Below, piece by piece: positions 1 through 9,820 of a stretch of DNA of 64,000 nucleotides. The notes under the pieces were generated by a model. The model had not been told where the DNA came from, did not search any database, and was given only the letters and a program-made list of their open reading frames with translations. Made by a program: the position numbers and the translations under genes. Numbering within the stretch: the first letter of the stretch is position 1; each line of letters starts with the position of its first letter. Source of the DNA: Deinococcus aerophilus (GTDB lineage: Bacteria > Deinococcota > Deinococci > Deinococcales > Deinococcaceae); the NCBI RefSeq assembly GCF_014647075.1, contig NZ_BMOM01000013.1:1-64000 (forward strand), given 5' to 3'.

Positions 1-133
1 CGACCGGCTCCGGGCTGGGGCTGGGAATCTCGGACGTGACCACGATGGGCGCCAAGCCGTACAGCGTCAGCGCGCGGCCATCGGCCTTGAGGAAATCGGC
101 GCTGTAGGCAGTGCTGCCGGGCGTCTGAATCAT
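1..133 (-). CDS. galT: galactose-1-phosphate uridylyltransferase, N-terminal part (cut by window edge)
   Basis: Only the first 44 codons are inside the window. They read [14 protein letters not shown], then a [11 protein letters not shown] segment followed by a proline-rich stretch, which matches the usual opening of bacterial GalT (K-x-DGR-x-L-x-LYG). GalT exchanges UDP between glucose and galactose in the Leloir pathway. Its ATG overlaps the alpha-galactosidase stop as ATGA, so translation is probably coupled, and it would process the galactose released by the two glycosidases upstream. The catalytic HPH motif lies outside the window, so the call rests on the N-terminus and context. Confidence 0.75.
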   Translation of the reverse strand, partial: MIQTPGSTAYSADFLKADGRALTLYGLAPIVVTSEIPSPSPEPV

Positions 134-1611
134 GTCTGCCTCTGATAGCTGTGGGGAGCAAGGCCGTCCAGGGAGGCATCGGTCAGATTGAAAGTTCCCC
201 GGCGGAAGTGGGTGACTGCGCCGCCGAGGCTGTGGGTGAGGGTGGTGGGGCGGTCGGGCGCGCTGAGGGTCAGGCAGTCGCGCAACAGGCCCAGGCCCTC
301 GGCGTCCAGCAGGGCGATGGGATCACTGCTCGCCCGCAGGCCCCCCACCACATCCAGCATGCCGGCGACGGCGTGGCGTTCGTTGCTGTTCAGCAAGCTG
401 AGTTCGCGGCGGCAGATCGCCACGTCCGGGTCCGGCTGGTACCACGTGTGCTGGTACCAGCGCGACAGGGCAGTGTGCAGGGCATTGCGGGCGCTGGGGC
501 CGGTGGCGTCGCCCAGCCATACCCGGCGCGAGTCCTCGTCCCACAGCGGGGCCACGTCTGGCCCGGTTCGCATGGCATCCACCACGCCGATGCTGGCCGC
601 AAGCGGTGCGCCGCAGCCCAGCAAAAAGGCGTCGTCTCCGGCTCCGTCGCGCAGGGCCTGCAGGCCCATGCGGTACGCCGCCGCCCGGCCCACCGAAGGA
701 TCGTGCCGTACCCCCGGCAGCGCCGCGCCGTACAGAAAGTCCAGCTTCAGGTACGGGTAGCCCCAACCGCGCGCCGTGGCTGCGAGCGTGCGCAGCCAGT
801 CCAGCACCTCGGGGCGGGTGGTGTCCAGCGCGTAGTAAGCCCCGCCCCAGTTGTGGCCCACGGTGAGCGGCTGGCCGTCCGCGCCACGCAGCATCCAGTC
901 GCGGTGCTCGCGGAACAGTTCAGAGGTCGGCGAGGCCAGAAAGGGGGCCAGCCACAGTCCGGCCGTGAATCCCAGGTCCCCCAGCTGGGTCGGGAGGTCG
1001 CGGGCATGTCCTCCAAAATGGCTGCTCGGTGTGAACCAGTCGCCCAGATCGCTCTGAAAGCCGTCATCCAGCTGAAAGACATCGAAGGGAAGACCGTGCT
1101 CCCGGGCCAGCCGGGCGTTGTCCAGCATGGCGGTCAGCGTCACGTCACGGTAATAGCTGTACCAGCTGCACCACACCCGCTGCGGCGCGGGCGTGCGGGC
1201 GTGCATGTTCGCCCCCAGCTGCGCGCTCAGCGTTTCCAGGATCGTGATCACGTCGTCTGTGGGTTCCCACGCCACGGCGGTGGCTGGCCCCTCCTGACTG
1301 CAGGTCACGCGCACCCGGTCGCCCTCGGCGCGGGCCTCCCAGTGGGTAAAGGTGTGGGTGGCGTCCTGTGCCGCGCCCACCCAGCCGCCCCCATCGGGGC
1401 GAACCAGCGCCAGCACGGTATGGCTGCGCCACACGCCCGCCTCGCCGCTGGGCAGGAAGGCCGGGTCGTGGCCCTGTTCGTGCCGCCAGCGCATCAAGGG
1501 CACGGACTGCACGTCGGTCAGCGGGCGCAGCTCGGCCTCGCTCCACGACTGGTAGCCGCTGACGAGGACCCGGACCTGTGCCGGATCGGTGGCCAGGGTC
1601 CACTCAGGCAT
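130..1611 (-). CDS. alpha-galactosidase, glycoside hydrolase family 36
   Basis: A 493-residue cytoplasmic protein (no signal peptide) expected to release galactose from alpha-galactosides such as melibiose or raffinose. The TIM-barrel motifs of GH36 are visible: FQLDDGF near residues 179-185, YLKLDF with the likely nucleophile Asp291, and MRTGPDV near 347-353 with the likely acid/base Asp352. The length is close to the short thermophilic GH36 enzymes rather than the 700-residue group. The start ATG overlaps the end of the beta-galactosidase gene by 8 nt, and its own stop overlaps galT, so it is an internal gene of the galactoside operon. Confidence 0.9.
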   Translation of the reverse strand: MPEWTLATDPAQVRVLVSGYQSWSEAELRPLTDVQSVPLMRWRHEQGHDPAFLPSGEAGVWRSHTVLALVRPDGGGWVGAAQDATHTFTHWEARAEGDRVRVTCSQEGPATAVAWEPTDDVITILETLSAQLGANMHARTPAPQRVWCSWYSYYRDVTLTAMLDNARLAREHGLPFDVFQLDDGFQSDLGDWFTPSSHFGGHARDLPTQLGDLGFTAGLWLAPFLASPTSELFREHRDWMLRGADGQPLTVGHNWGGAYYALDTTRPEVLDWLRTLAATARGWGYPYLKLDFLYGAALPGVRHDPSVGRAAAYRMGLQALRDGAGDDAFLLGCGAPLAASIGVVDAMRTGPDVAPLWDEDSRRVWLGDATGPSARNALHTALSRWYQHTWYQPDPDVAICRRELSLLNSNERHAVAGMLDVVGGLRASSDPIALLDAEGLGLLRDCLTLSAPDRPTTLTHSLGGAVTHFRRGTFNLTDASLDGLAPHSYQRQT

Positions 1612-3628
1612 GGGCGCTCTCCAGCACGGCGTCCTCCAGCACAGTGAAGCTGACCGGCTCCAGCATTTGCCCGTTCCACTCCACCCGTTCCGGGTTCCAG
1701 TTCTGCAGCAGGGTCCGCCCCGCCCGGCGGCTGAGGCGCACGCCCCCGGGCAACGGGGTGGTGGCCACGTCCGCCTCTGCCAGCACCCCGGCCAGCACCG
1801 TACCGATCAGTTCGCTGCTGTGCGCGCCGATCACGGTCACGTTGCCGTGGCGGATCACGGCGCTCTGGCCGTCCAGCGGGCCGCCGGAGTAGGTGTACAG
1901 CGTTTCGGCTCCCTTCACGCGGTAGCTCTCGGCCCAGGCGTGGGCCTCGAAGGTCCCGCCGTCGCCGGTCACGTGCTGGGAGAGGGTGGGGCGCAGCGAA
2001 TCGTACTGAAGCAGCCTCGCGCCCACCAGCTCCGACAGCGGGCCGAACTGCCCGTCGGCCCAGGTTTCTCCGCCGGGCGTGCGGAAGGCGGTGCGTGGGC
2101 CGCAGACCAGCCGCGCACCGCCTTTGACTGCCGCGGTCCAGTGCGCCGCCCGCTGCTGCGGGACGAGCGTGATGGCGGGAGCGACGATCACGGCGTAGCC
2201 GCTCAGGTCCGCGTCGGCATGAATCACGTCCACGTCCACCCCCAGCGCCCGCAGCGCCGAGTAGTAGGCCAGGGTCTGCGTCCAGTAGCTCAGGGACGCG
2301 CTGTGCTTTTGCTCGTCGTACAGCCACAGGCTGTCGTAGTCGTGCAGCACAGCGACTTTTGCTGGCACCCCGCCCACCGGAAACTGCGTGGTGTCCAGCC
2401 CGGCCACCTCGGCAAAACCCCGGTCCGGCGTTTCATCGTGTCTGAGCAGGCCGGAGTGCATGACTTCCTGCGCCATGGTGGCCGCCCGCCAGCGGAAGTA
2501 GCTCACCACGTCCGCACCGTGCGCCCAGGCCTGCGCCGTCCAGAGTTGCACCGCGCCGTCGGCGGGCAGCGGGTTAAAGGGCGCCCAGTTGACCTGTCCG
2601 CACTGCTGCTCCATCACCCAGGGACCGTTCGGGGTGCCCTGGCCGTCGCGTCCCAGCGCATTCTTTCTACCCAGCAGGCCCCGGTACAGGTCATGGTTGA
2701 AGGCGATCAGGTCTGGGTGTCCCGTGCGGGCAAAGTGGGTCTTGACGTCCTCACCGCTGCCGGGCGGAGCGAAGAACTCCAGCATGCCCAGTGGGTAGTT
2801 GTCCCAGGTCACGAAGTCCAGTCCCCGCGCCACATCGTAGTGGTCAAAACCCATCTCGAAGATCATGAAATTGTGCGTGACGAAGCGCCCCGGCGACAGC
2901 TCGCGCAGAATCGCCACCTGTTCGGCCTGAAACCCGGCGATCATGTCCGAGGCGAAGCGGTAGAAGTCCAGCACATGCGACGGGTTCGGCTCGGCCACCG
3001 TCAGGTTCGGCGGCTTGATCTGCTCCCAGGCCGTGTATTCCATGCTCCAGAAGACATTGCCCCAGGCCGCGTTCAGGGCGTCCAGCGTGCCGTACCTGCG
3101 TTCCAGCCAGCCGGGAAAGGCGGCTGCGCTCGCGCCTCCGTAGCTGCGGGAGGTGTTGTGGCAGCCGAACTCGTTGTCGGTCTGCCAGCCGGCCACCGCC
3201 GGATGCCCGCCGTAGCGTTCGGCCATCGCCCGCGTGATGCGCCGGGAATGCTCGCGGTACACCGGACTGGCAAAGTCGTAGTGCCGCCGCGCGCCGAATT
3301 CACGCACGCGGCCCTGGGCGTCTACGGGCAGGATTTCGGGGTGGGCGCGTATGAGCCATGCGGGCGGCGTGGCGGTGGGCGTACACAGCACGACGCGCAT
3401 ACCGGCGGCGTGGTAGGCGTCGATGGCGGTGTCCAGCCAGCTCCAGTCGTACTCGCCGGGACGCGGTTCCATGCGGCTCCAGGCAAACTCGGCGATGCGG
3501 ACGAAGGTCAGCCCCAGCTCCTTTTGCTGCTGCGCGTAAGCGGCCCAGCGGTCCTGGGGCACGTGCTCCGGGTAGTCGCAGGAGCCGAGAAGGAGATGGG
3601 GGGCAGGGGTAGAGGTGGATTGGGTCAT
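1604..3628 (-). CDS. beta-galactosidase, glycoside hydrolase family 42
   Basis: A 674-residue GH42 enzyme that hydrolyses beta-galactosides. The catalytic acid/base Glu153 lies in WQTDNEFG and the nucleophile Glu340 in WVMEQQCG. The N-terminal barrel is followed by a trimerisation-type domain and a small C-terminal domain. I chose the ATG at 3628 ([10 protein letters not shown]) because the barrel begins right after it ([10 protein letters not shown]) and AGGA sits 7 nt upstream; the reading frame stays open further upstream but looks non-coding. Intracellular, no signal peptide. Together with the importer and alpha-galactosidase it suggests that the operon handles plant-type galacto-oligosaccharides of both anomers. 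Confidence 0.92.
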   Translation of the reverse strand: MTQSTSTPAPHLLLGSCDYPEHVPQDRWAAYAQQQKELGLTFVRIAEFAWSRMEPRPGEYDWSWLDTAIDAYHAAGMRVVLCTPTATPPAWLIRAHPEILPVDAQGRVREFGARRHYDFASPVYREHSRRITRAMAERYGGHPAVAGWQTDNEFGCHNTSRSYGGASAAAFPGWLERRYGTLDALNAAWGNVFWSMEYTAWEQIKPPNLTVAEPNPSHVLDFYRFASDMIAGFQAEQVAILRELSPGRFVTHNFMIFEMGFDHYDVARGLDFVTWDNYPLGMLEFFAPPGSGEDVKTHFARTGHPDLIAFNHDLYRGLLGRKNALGRDGQGTPNGPWVMEQQCGQVNWAPFNPLPADGAVQLWTAQAWAHGADVVSYFRWRAATMAQEVMHSGLLRHDETPDRGFAEVAGLDTTQFPVGGVPAKVAVLHDYDSLWLYDEQKHSASLSYWTQTLAYYSALRALGVDVDVIHADADLSGYAVIVAPAITLVPQQRAAHWTAAVKGGARLVCGPRTAFRTPGGETWADGQFGPLSELVGARLLQYDSLRPTLSQHVTGDGGTFEAHAWAESYRVKGAETLYTYSGGPLDGQSAVIRHGNVTVIGAHSSELIGTVLAGVLAEADVATTPLPGGVRLSRRAGRTLLQNWNPERVEWNGQMLEPVSFTVLEDAVLESAHA

Positions 3629-3812
3629 GGCAGGTCCTGGGGAAGGGAAAGAGGGCTGAGGATCTGAAGGTCTGCCGGCCGGGTGCCGGGCATTGTCGGC
3701 GCACGGAATCGCTGTACCGGGGCGGACACCAAAGGCCGCTGGACGGGGCCAAACATCACGGGTGGGCAGGGCAGGTGGGCACGAACTTTCACCCGAACAG
3801 AGGCGGAGGGCT

Positions 3813-3831
3813 GGGCCGGAAGCCCCGGCCC
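3813..3831 (-). other. hairpin downstream of the MalG-like permease gene
   Basis: A 7-bp stem (GGGCCGG/CCGGCCC) with a 5-nt loop lies just after the permease stop on the transcribed strand, with no T-run. It is in the 209-nt spacer before the beta-galactosidase gene, in which I see no gene and no clear promoter. It may be a pause or processing site. Confidence 0.35.
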
Positions 3832-3837
3832 CCACCA

Positions 3838-4710
3838 TCAATCCTTGACGGCCCCGCCCGCGATGCCGGCCACAAAATGCCGCTGCAGCGACAGGAACAG
3901 CACCAGAAAGGGAATGGTAGCAATCGCCGTTCCCACCATGATGCCGCCCCACGACACGCGGGTCAGGCCCACCAGGGTGCCCAGCGCCACCGGCATGGTG
4001 TAGCTGTCCTTCTGGGTCAGCACGATCAGCGGCCACAAGTAATCGTTCCAGGAAGCCAGGAACAGCAGAATCGCCAGCGCCGCCAGCGCCGGACGCACGA
4101 TGGGCAGCGCGATCTGCCAGAAGATGCGGCCCTCCGAGGCGCCGTCGATGCGCGCGGCATTCAGCAGATCGCTGGGAACGGTCTGGAAGGCCTGACGCAT
4201 GTAGAAAATGCCGATGGTGTTCGCCAGCGTGGGCAGGATGACCGCCCAGTAGGTGTTCGAGAGCTTCAGATCGCGCGCCACCAGAATGAACTGCGGAATG
4301 ATGGTCACGAAGGTGGGAATGGTCAGTGTCGCCAGGATCAGGCCGAACAGCCAGTTCTTGCCGGGAAAATCAAACTTGGCGAAGGCGTAGCCGCCCATGC
4401 TGGTGAGCAGCATGCTGAAGACCGTGTACAGCGAAGCGATCATGGTGCTGTTGAACAGCGTCCGCAAGAAGTTGGTGTCGGCCTGCAGTCCCCGGAAGTT
4501 TTCCATGAATGCACCGCCGAACCACAGCGGCGGATTGGGGCTGAAGATGGCCGTTTCCGGGTGGGTGCTGAACACGGCCATGATCCACAGCGGGGCCAGA
4601 AAGATCAGCGCCAGCGGCAGCAGGGCCAGATGCAGCCAGAGGGCGCCCGTGCGTTTGCGGGGCGTGACGCCCGGCGAAACCGGGACGGCCACCTGCGGTC
4701 TGGCGGTCAT
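3838..4710 (-). CDS. sugar ABC transporter permease, MalG/UgpE type
   Basis: A 290-residue inner-membrane permease with six predicted membrane segments; the first begins near residue 25 ([19 protein letters not shown]). The cytoplasmic EAA loop that contacts the ATPase is clear: [18 protein letters not shown] near residues 180-197. It pairs with the MalF-like permease immediately upstream, whose stop overlaps this start as ATGA. No ATPase gene is in the operon, so a shared MsmK/MalK-type ATPase encoded elsewhere probably energises it, which is usual for CUT1 importers. Confidence 0.92.
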   Translation of the reverse strand: MTARPQVAVPVSPGVTPRKRTGALWLHLALLPLALIFLAPLWIMAVFSTHPETAIFSPNPPLWFGGAFMENFRGLQADTNFLRTLFNSTMIASLYTVFSMLLTSMGGYAFAKFDFPGKNWLFGLILATLTIPTFVTIIPQFILVARDLKLSNTYWAVILPTLANTIGIFYMRQAFQTVPSDLLNAARIDGASEGRIFWQIALPIVRPALAALAILLFLASWNDYLWPLIVLTQKDSYTMPVALGTLVGLTRVSWGGIMVGTAIATIPFLVLFLSLQRHFVAGIAGGAVKD

Positions 4711-5612
4711 CTTTCCCTCCCGAACAGGCGAAGCTGGATCAGGCTGAACACGGCGGCGATGGCGGCCACGGTGTAGGCGATGGCGCTGGCGTAGCCGAAG
4801 TTAAACGAGCGGAACCCCTGCTGGTACAGGTAGGTGCCCAGCGTCATGGTGGCGTTGCCGGGGCCGCTGTTGGTGATCAGGGCGGGTTCGGTGAACAGTT
4901 GCAGCGTGCCGATCACGCTCAGGACCATGCAGAACAGCAGGGTGGGGCGCAGCAGCGGCAGCGTGATCTTCCAGAACTGCTGCGCGGGTGTGGCTCCGTC
5001 GATGCTGGCCGCCTCGTACACGTCCTCGCTGATGCCCTGCAGGCCGGCCAGCAGAATGATGGCGTTGTAGCCGGTCCAGCGCCAGGTCATGGCCATGATG
5101 ATCACCGACATGGCCGGCCCGGACTGGTTGAGCCAGTCCACGGCGGGCAGGCCAATTCCGGTCAGGGCACGGTTGACCACGCCGAAATCGGTGTTGAACA
5201 GCAGCCGGAACACTGCCGAGTACGCCACCGTCCCCACCACCAGCGGCGCAAAGAAGGCGAAACGGAACCATCCGGCGGCCTTCAGAAGTTTGCTGTTCAG
5301 GGCCACGGCCAGCACGGTGGCCAGCGACAGCATCAGCGGCACCTGGACCACCAGAATCACCATGGTATTGCGCAGGGCCGTGCGGAAGAACTCGTCCTCG
5401 ATCAGCCGGGACCAGTTGGACAGGGCGTAGGGTGCGTCTGCCCCCAGCCGCGAGTCCTTGAAGCTCATCAGAAACGAGCTGACGATGGGCCACGCCCAGA
5501 AGGTGGCAAAGATCAGCAGGTACGGCAGGATAAACAGGTACGGCGCCTTGGGCGTGCGCGCCCAGCGTCCTGCGCGCCGGGGTGGGGGAGACAGCGGCTG
5601 TGAAGTGGTCAT
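4707..5612 (-). CDS. sugar ABC transporter permease, MalF/UgpA type
   Basis: A 301-residue CUT1-family permease. The ATG at 5612 (MTTSQPLSPP) is chosen over upstream possibilities because the first membrane span (YLFILPYLLIFATFWAWP) follows after a short basic cytoplasmic tail. The EAA loop reads EAASIDGATPAQQFWKITLP. It forms the heterodimeric channel with the downstream MalG-like protein. It follows the binding-protein gene after a 193-nt spacer that carries a strong hairpin, which may lower permease expression relative to the binding protein. Confidence 0.92.
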   Translation of the reverse strand: MTTSQPLSPPPRRAGRWARTPKAPYLFILPYLLIFATFWAWPIVSSFLMSFKDSRLGADAPYALSNWSRLIEDEFFRTALRNTMVILVVQVPLMLSLATVLAVALNSKLLKAAGWFRFAFFAPLVVGTVAYSAVFRLLFNTDFGVVNRALTGIGLPAVDWLNQSGPAMSVIIMAMTWRWTGYNAIILLAGLQGISEDVYEAASIDGATPAQQFWKITLPLLRPTLLFCMVLSVIGTLQLFTEPALITNSGPGNATMTLGTYLYQQGFRSFNFGYASAIAYTVAAIAAVFSLIQLRLFGRER

Positions 5613-5672
5613 GACTACCTCGGCAGTACACGGACAAGAGGCGAAGGGAAGGAGGACAGCACAAACAGAAGC

Positions 5673-5716
5673 GGGCGAGGGAAGCGGGCGTCCGTGTGCT
5701 CGCCATTCCCTCGCCC
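5673..5716 (-). other. hairpin between binding-protein and permease genes
   Basis: An 11-bp perfect inverted repeat (GGGCGAGGGAA/TTCCCTCGCCC) with a 22-nt loop lies in the spacer between the solute-binding protein and the first permease. It has no T-tract. Such hairpins commonly stabilise the binding-protein message or cause partial termination; that role here is inference. Confidence 0.5.
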
Positions 5717-5805
5717 CTGTCCTCACGCCGCGTTCAGGCCCGGCGCGTCACTCAGACGGCGTGGCAGAAGACGTGGGGGTCCAGGCACTCGCCTCTGCCC
5801 TGGCC

Positions 5806-7077
5806 TTACTTGGCGACAGGCAGGCCCGTGGCGCTGCTGATCTTCTTGGCCGCGTCGTCCAGGGCTTCCTTGGCGGTCTTGTAGCGGCCCTTGATGTAGT
5901 CGGCCTGCACCACGATCATGATCTGACGGGCGTCCTGGAAGTACTGCGTGCCGCGTGCCTGGGGAACGTCACCCAGGGTGCCCAGAATGGTCTGCCACAC
6001 GGGCTGGTTGCCCCAGTACGGCTGCGCGGTCTTCACGTAGGGGTCCTTGGTGGCGCTCAGCAGGCTGGGAACCAGACCCTGGGACTTGAGCATGGTGACC
6101 TGACCGCCAGCGGTGGCCAGGGCATGTTCCAGGAAGGCGTAGGCCGCGGCCTGGTTCTTGCTGGAGCTGGGAATCGCCAGGGCGCTGCCGCCCAGGTTGC
6201 TGGCGCGCACGCCCCCGGCCTTGGAGGCGGGCATCAGGTACACGCCCCACTTGCCCTTCTGGTCCGGGGCGTTGGTGCGGATGGTGCCCTCGTACCACGC
6301 GCCGAACATGGCGCTGGCGGTCTTGCCCGCCTTGATGTTGGTGATCTGGCCGCCCCAGTCGCCGGTGGTGACCACCTGCGCGTCGTACAGCTTCTTGATG
6401 GTGTTCAGCGCCGTCACGCATCCGGGCTGGTTAACCGTCACGGCCTTGGCCGCGTTGTCGAAGTAGAAGCAGCCGTTCTGGTTGGCGAGCATCCGGAACC
6501 ACTCGTCGTCCTGGCCGTTGGCGATGGTTGCCAGCTTCACGTTGTTGCCGAACTTGGCATTGACCTTCTTGCCCGCCGCGATGAAGTCATCCCAGGTCTT
6601 GATGCTGTCCGGGTTGACGCCGGCCTGCTGGTACAGGTCCCGGCGGTAGAACATCACCACGGGGCCGGAATCCCACGGCATGGCGTAGCGTTTGTTGCCC
6701 GCCATCAGCTCGGTCCACTTGAAGGCCGGGAAATCCTTGACCAGCTTGTCGGCGCCCTTGGTGTTCAGGTCAACAAAGCAGTTCGGGAAACGCGCCCAGA
6801 ACACCTCGGCCTCGTTGTTCTCGATGGAGTAAACGTCGGGCATGTCTTGGCCCCCGGCGGCGCAGCCGGCCAGCCCGCGGTCATACACGTTCTGGTTGCC
6901 CAGATCCTCCACCTTCACCTTCACGTTGGGGTACTTCTTGTTGAAGCTGGGAATGGTGCTCTCCAGGGCCTTGGCGGCCGCGTCCCACGACCAGACGGTG
7001 ATGGTGCCGGACAGGTCCTGGGCGGCGGCGGAACCGGCGAGCAGCAGGGCAGACAGGGACAGTACGAGTTTCTTCAT
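5806..7077 (-). CDS. sugar ABC transporter substrate-binding protein
   Basis: A 423-residue periplasmic binding protein of the extracellular solute-binding family 1 (MalE-like). The signal peptide MKKLVLSLSALLLAGSAAA ends before QDLSGTITVW, the usual first strand. Internal features typical of the family include PDVYSIENNEAEVFW and MPWDSGPVVMFYRRDLYQQAG. There is no lipobox Cys. It should deliver galactosides to the two permeases downstream. It starts 48 nt after the regulator gene and ends 193 nt before the first permease. Confidence 0.93.
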   Translation of the reverse strand: MKKLVLSLSALLLAGSAAAQDLSGTITVWSWDAAAKALESTIPSFNKKYPNVKVKVEDLGNQNVYDRGLAGCAAGGQDMPDVYSIENNEAEVFWARFPNCFVDLNTKGADKLVKDFPAFKWTELMAGNKRYAMPWDSGPVVMFYRRDLYQQAGVNPDSIKTWDDFIAAGKKVNAKFGNNVKLATIANGQDDEWFRMLANQNGCFYFDNAAKAVTVNQPGCVTALNTIKKLYDAQVVTTGDWGGQITNIKAGKTASAMFGAWYEGTIRTNAPDQKGKWGVYLMPASKAGGVRASNLGGSALAIPSSSKNQAAAYAFLEHALATAGGQVTMLKSQGLVPSLLSATKDPYVKTAQPYWGNQPVWQTILGTLGDVPQARGTQYFQDARQIMIVVQADYIKGRYKTAKEALDDAAKKISSATGLPVAK

Positions 7078-7125
7078 AAAACCTCCGGTTGGGGAAAGGA
7101 CAGTGGGCGGGGGATAAGGAGCGGA

Positions 7126-7884
7126 CTAAACGAGTTCGATGCTGGGAATGACGCCGCGCAACTCGGCGGGCGGCGCCCCCGGCTGTCGGTCGGTGATCAG
7201 GATGGTCACGGCCTCGGCGGGGGCCACCTGTGCGCGGCTGACCTGTCCGAGCTTGCTGTGGTCGGCGACCACCACCACCGCGCGCGCCTGCTCGACCATC
7301 AGCCGCTTGATCTCGGCTTCCTCGTGGTTGGCATTGGTCACGCCTGCGGCGGCGCTCAGGCCGTTGCAGCCCAGGAACAGCCGGTCGGCGTGAACATGAC
7401 GCAGCACGCCCAACGCGTAGGGACTGACCAGCGAGTGTTGCAGCGGCCTCAGGGTGCCGCCCGTCACGATGACCCGCAGGTTGGGCAGACGCTCCAGTTC
7501 CAGCGCGATGTTCAGGCCGTTGGTGATTACCGTTACGTCGCGCAGGGTGGGGGAGAGGGCGCGGGTCACCTCGGTGGTGGTGCTGCCCACGTCCAGAAAA
7601 ACCGTCTCGCCGTCGCGCACGAGTGCCGCCGCCGCGCGCCCGATGCGCCGCTTGGCCGCTGCGTGCTTGCGGCGGGTTTCCTCCAGCGGGGATTCGCGGA
7701 TCACGTCCAGGGGGAGCCGCGCGCCGCCGCGCGTGCGCCGCAGCTGTCCAGCATGTGCCAGGGCGTTCAGGTCGCTGCGAACTGTAACTTCCGAAACCCC
7801 CAGGAGTTTTGAAAGTTCTGTTGCGGAGACCTCGCCGTTTTGCTGAACCAGAGATAGGATTTCTCCTCTGCGGGCCTGAATCAA
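7126..7884 (-). CDS. DeoR-family transcriptional regulator of the galactoside operon
   Basis: A 252-residue repressor: N-terminal winged HTH of DeoR type (residues 1-57, VSATELSKLLGVSEVTVRSD then LRRTRGGA) and a C-terminal sugar-phosphate-sensing DeoRC domain with FLDVGSTTTE and DRLFLGCNG motifs. The start is TTG at 7884, set by AAGGAGG 5 nt upstream. As first gene of the operon it probably represses itself and everything downstream until a galactose-derived phosphorylated sugar binds. A promoter and a CGAAA repeat lie directly in front of it. Confidence 0.92.
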   Translation of the reverse strand: MIQARRGEILSLVQQNGEVSATELSKLLGVSEVTVRSDLNALAHAGQLRRTRGGARLPLDVIRESPLEETRRKHAAAKRRIGRAAAALVRDGETVFLDVGSTTTEVTRALSPTLRDVTVITNGLNIALELERLPNLRVIVTGGTLRPLQHSLVSPYALGVLRHVHADRLFLGCNGLSAAAGVTNANHEEAEIKRLMVEQARAVVVVADHSKLGQVSRAQVAPAEAVTILITDRQPGAPPAELRGVIPSIELV

Positions 7885-7906
7885 GCTCGCCTCCTTTGTG
7901 CCTAAG

Positions 7907-7920
7907 TTTCGTTACTTTCG
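7907..7920 (-). promoter_or_regulatory. candidate DeoR operator
   Basis: Two direct copies of CGAAA 9 nt apart (minus strand CGAAAGTAACGAAA) lie immediately downstream of the -10 element of the regulator promoter. Repeated CGAAA/TTTCG blocks are the known recognition pattern of several DeoR-family repressors, and this position would block transcription start. Confidence 0.6.
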
Positions 7921-7921
7921 A

Positions 7922-7951
7922 AGTCTAAAGGAAAGGTGGGGTCGCCGTCAA
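7922..7951 (-). promoter_or_regulatory. promoter of the galactoside operon
   Basis: TTGACG, an 18-nt spacer, then TAGACT on the minus strand, about 38 nt before the TTG start of the regulator. It is the only well-formed promoter I see for the operon. Confidence 0.65.
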
Positions 7952-7990
7952 TGCTGACCGGTGCTCAGTCGGCGCGCCGGGCGGGAAGAC

Positions 7991-8012
7991 AAAAAAAAGC
8001 CCCGTGAGGGGC
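7991..8012 (-). terminator. intrinsic terminator of the FKBP gene
   Basis: Minus strand GCCCC-TCAC-GGGGC followed by eight T residues, 54 nt after the FKBP stop codon. Confidence 0.85.
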
Positions 8013-8065
8013 CAGGAGATAAGGGGCCACGCAGGGCCAGACGAGTTGGGGTAAGGGCAGACGGG

Positions 8066-8398
<333 letters not shown>

Positions 8399-8405
8399 AG
8401 AGGGC

Positions 8406-8411
8406 AGGGTA
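8406..8411 (-). promoter_or_regulatory. -10 element of the FKBP gene (leaderless type)
   Basis: TACCCT on the minus strand, 7 nt before the ATG at 8398; no Shine-Dalgarno sequence between them. Confidence 0.55.
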
Positions 8412-8562
8412 AACGCCGCAGCGCCTTTTTCCCCCACTGTCTGAAGTGAACATAAAGATTCTGGCGTACCGGAGCGCCCCTTCCCCCTTGAAAAACAGCG
8501 TGTGCCGCTTCACGTTCTGAACCTTGCCCGCGCGGGTGCGTCGCTTCTCAGCCGCGCTTTGC

Positions 8563-8568
8563 TAGCCT
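8563..8568 (+). promoter_or_regulatory. -10 element of the signal peptidase gene (leaderless type)
   Basis: TAGCCT 8 nt before the GTG at 8577, which supports the GTG over the more upstream in-frame start at 8502. Confidence 0.55.
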
Positions 8569-8576
8569 GCCAGGCG

Positions 8577-9266
8577 GTGAGTACTTCTCCGCCCCCTTCC
8601 CGCCCGGCCACAGCGCTGCGGCGGGCCTGGCGTACCTGGATTCTGGGGGCGCTGCTGCCGGTGTATCTGCTGACCACCCTGGGGGGAACGCTGGCCCGGG
8701 TGGACGGCGACTCCATGAACGAGACGCTGCGCAGCGGCGACGTGCTGCTGCTGCTGAAGTATCCGCGCTGGCTGCGGGCCGCCGGCCTGCCCACGCCGTA
8801 TCCGCGCCGGGGTGATCTGCTGATCTTCAAGGCCCCGCCGGACAGTCCCTACAGTTACGAGACCCTGTGGGGAGTGCGCCACCGTCCCTACAACGTCAAG
8901 CGGGCGGTGGCCCTGGCCGGAGACAGCGTGGCCGTGCAGGACGGCCGGGTGGTGGTCAATGGAGTGCCCCTGCGTGAACCCTATGCCAGCGAGGGCTTTG
9001 TGGCCGATCAACCTGCGCTGACGGTGCCGCCGGGCAAGGTCTGGGTCATCGGGGACAACCGCCGCCTGGGGGCCAGCCTGGACAGCCGGGCGTACGGCCT
9101 GGTGGCCCTGAGCGACACCGCCGGTCCGGCCAACCTGCGGCTGTGGCCCCGGCCCGGGTGGGTGGGTGGGCTGGGCTGGGGCGATCCCGAGGTTCGGCGG
9201 AAAGGGCCAGACGGCGGCGCGGGGGAAGCAGGCTCTCACACTCGGTTGCTAACGTTCGGCGTATGA
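8577..9266 (+). CDS. lepB: signal peptidase I
   Basis: A 229-residue membrane-anchored serine protease that removes signal peptides. One membrane span (about residues 19-40) is followed by the catalytic serine in GDSMNETL (Ser46) and the general-base lysine in YNVKRAVALAGD (Lys108); box E reads GDNRRLGASLDSRAYG. Some 30 residues after box E have no recognisable homology and are basic and glycine-rich. Its stop overlaps the next start as ATGA, so a small secreted protein is co-translated with the peptidase that would process it. Confidence 0.92.
   Translation: MSTSPPPSRPATALRRAWRTWILGALLPVYLLTTLGGTLARVDGDSMNETLRSGDVLLLLKYPRWLRAAGLPTPYPRRGDLLIFKAPPDSPYSYETLWGVRHRPYNVKRAVALAGDSVAVQDGRVVVNGVPLREPYASEGFVADQPALTVPPGKVWVIGDNRRLGASLDSRAYGLVALSDTAGPANLRLWPRPGWVGGLGWGDPEVRRKGPDGGAGEAGSHTRLLTFGV
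9250..9255 (+). promoter_or_regulatory. possible -10 element inside the end of lepB
   Basis: TAACGT ends 7 nt before the ATG at 9263, so the downstream gene may have its own leaderless transcript in addition to read-through from lepB. Confidence 0.35.
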
Positions 9267-9784
9267 ACTCCTCCGCCTTTCTTGTCGCCGCGCTGACTGC
9301 GGGCATGGCCGTGAGCGTGGGTACGGCCGGCGCACAAAAACTGGTGGCTTTCAGCGACCCCAAACTGCCCTTTCAGGTCAGCCTGCCCGCCGGATGGCTG
9401 GGCGCGGACTTCGGGGACGGGGCCTCGGGCGTCAGCCTGGTGTCGGCCAAGGCTCCGCCCGCCACGCTGATGCGGCTGCTGTTCACGCCCAAGAACGGCG
9501 CGGCGATCAACCTGACCACCGAGTTCGGCAAGTTCGAGTCGGGGGTCAAGGCCTCCGGGGCCAGCCTCAAACAGACGGCGAGCCGGCAGGTGCGTTACGG
9601 AGGAGTGGGCGGCACCGAGCGCGAATACACGGTCTCGCACCCGCAGGGTCAGCTGCGCATGCGCGTGTGGTTCGGCAACGGAGCCAAGAACCTGTATTCG
9701 TTTCAGCTGACCGACTCGCCCGCCCGGTATGCGGCGGCCACGGCGCTGTTCAGCAAGGTCCTTGCCACGCTGCGTTTTCCGTAA
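9263..9784 (+). CDS. secreted protein with PsbP/DcrB-like fold (putative)
   Basis: A 173-residue exported protein. Signal peptide about residues 1-24 (AVSVGTAGA, cleavage before QKL). The mature part has the layout of PsbP/DcrB-like domains: an opening LPFQVSLPAGW segment, alternating beta strands, and a final helix (RYAAATALFSKVLATLRF). A similar protein is encoded at 36273-36839. No catalytic motif is visible; a role in the periplasm or envelope is inference. It overlaps lepB by 3 nt. Confidence 0.6.
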   Translation: MNSSAFLVAALTAGMAVSVGTAGAQKLVAFSDPKLPFQVSLPAGWLGADFGDGASGVSLVSAKAPPATLMRLLFTPKNGAAINLTTEFGKFESGVKASGASLKQTASRQVRYGGVGGTEREYTVSHPQGQLRMRVWFGNGAKNLYSFQLTDSPARYAAATALFSKVLATLRFP

Positions 9785-9809
9785 TCTGGCCCGGGTGGCC
9801 CCGGCAGTG

Positions 9810-9815
9810 TACGGT
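9810..9815 (+). promoter_or_regulatory. -10 element of the gene at 9821 (leaderless type)
   Basis: TACGGT 5 nt before the ATG at 9821. Confidence 0.45.
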
Positions 9816-9820
9816 GGAGC

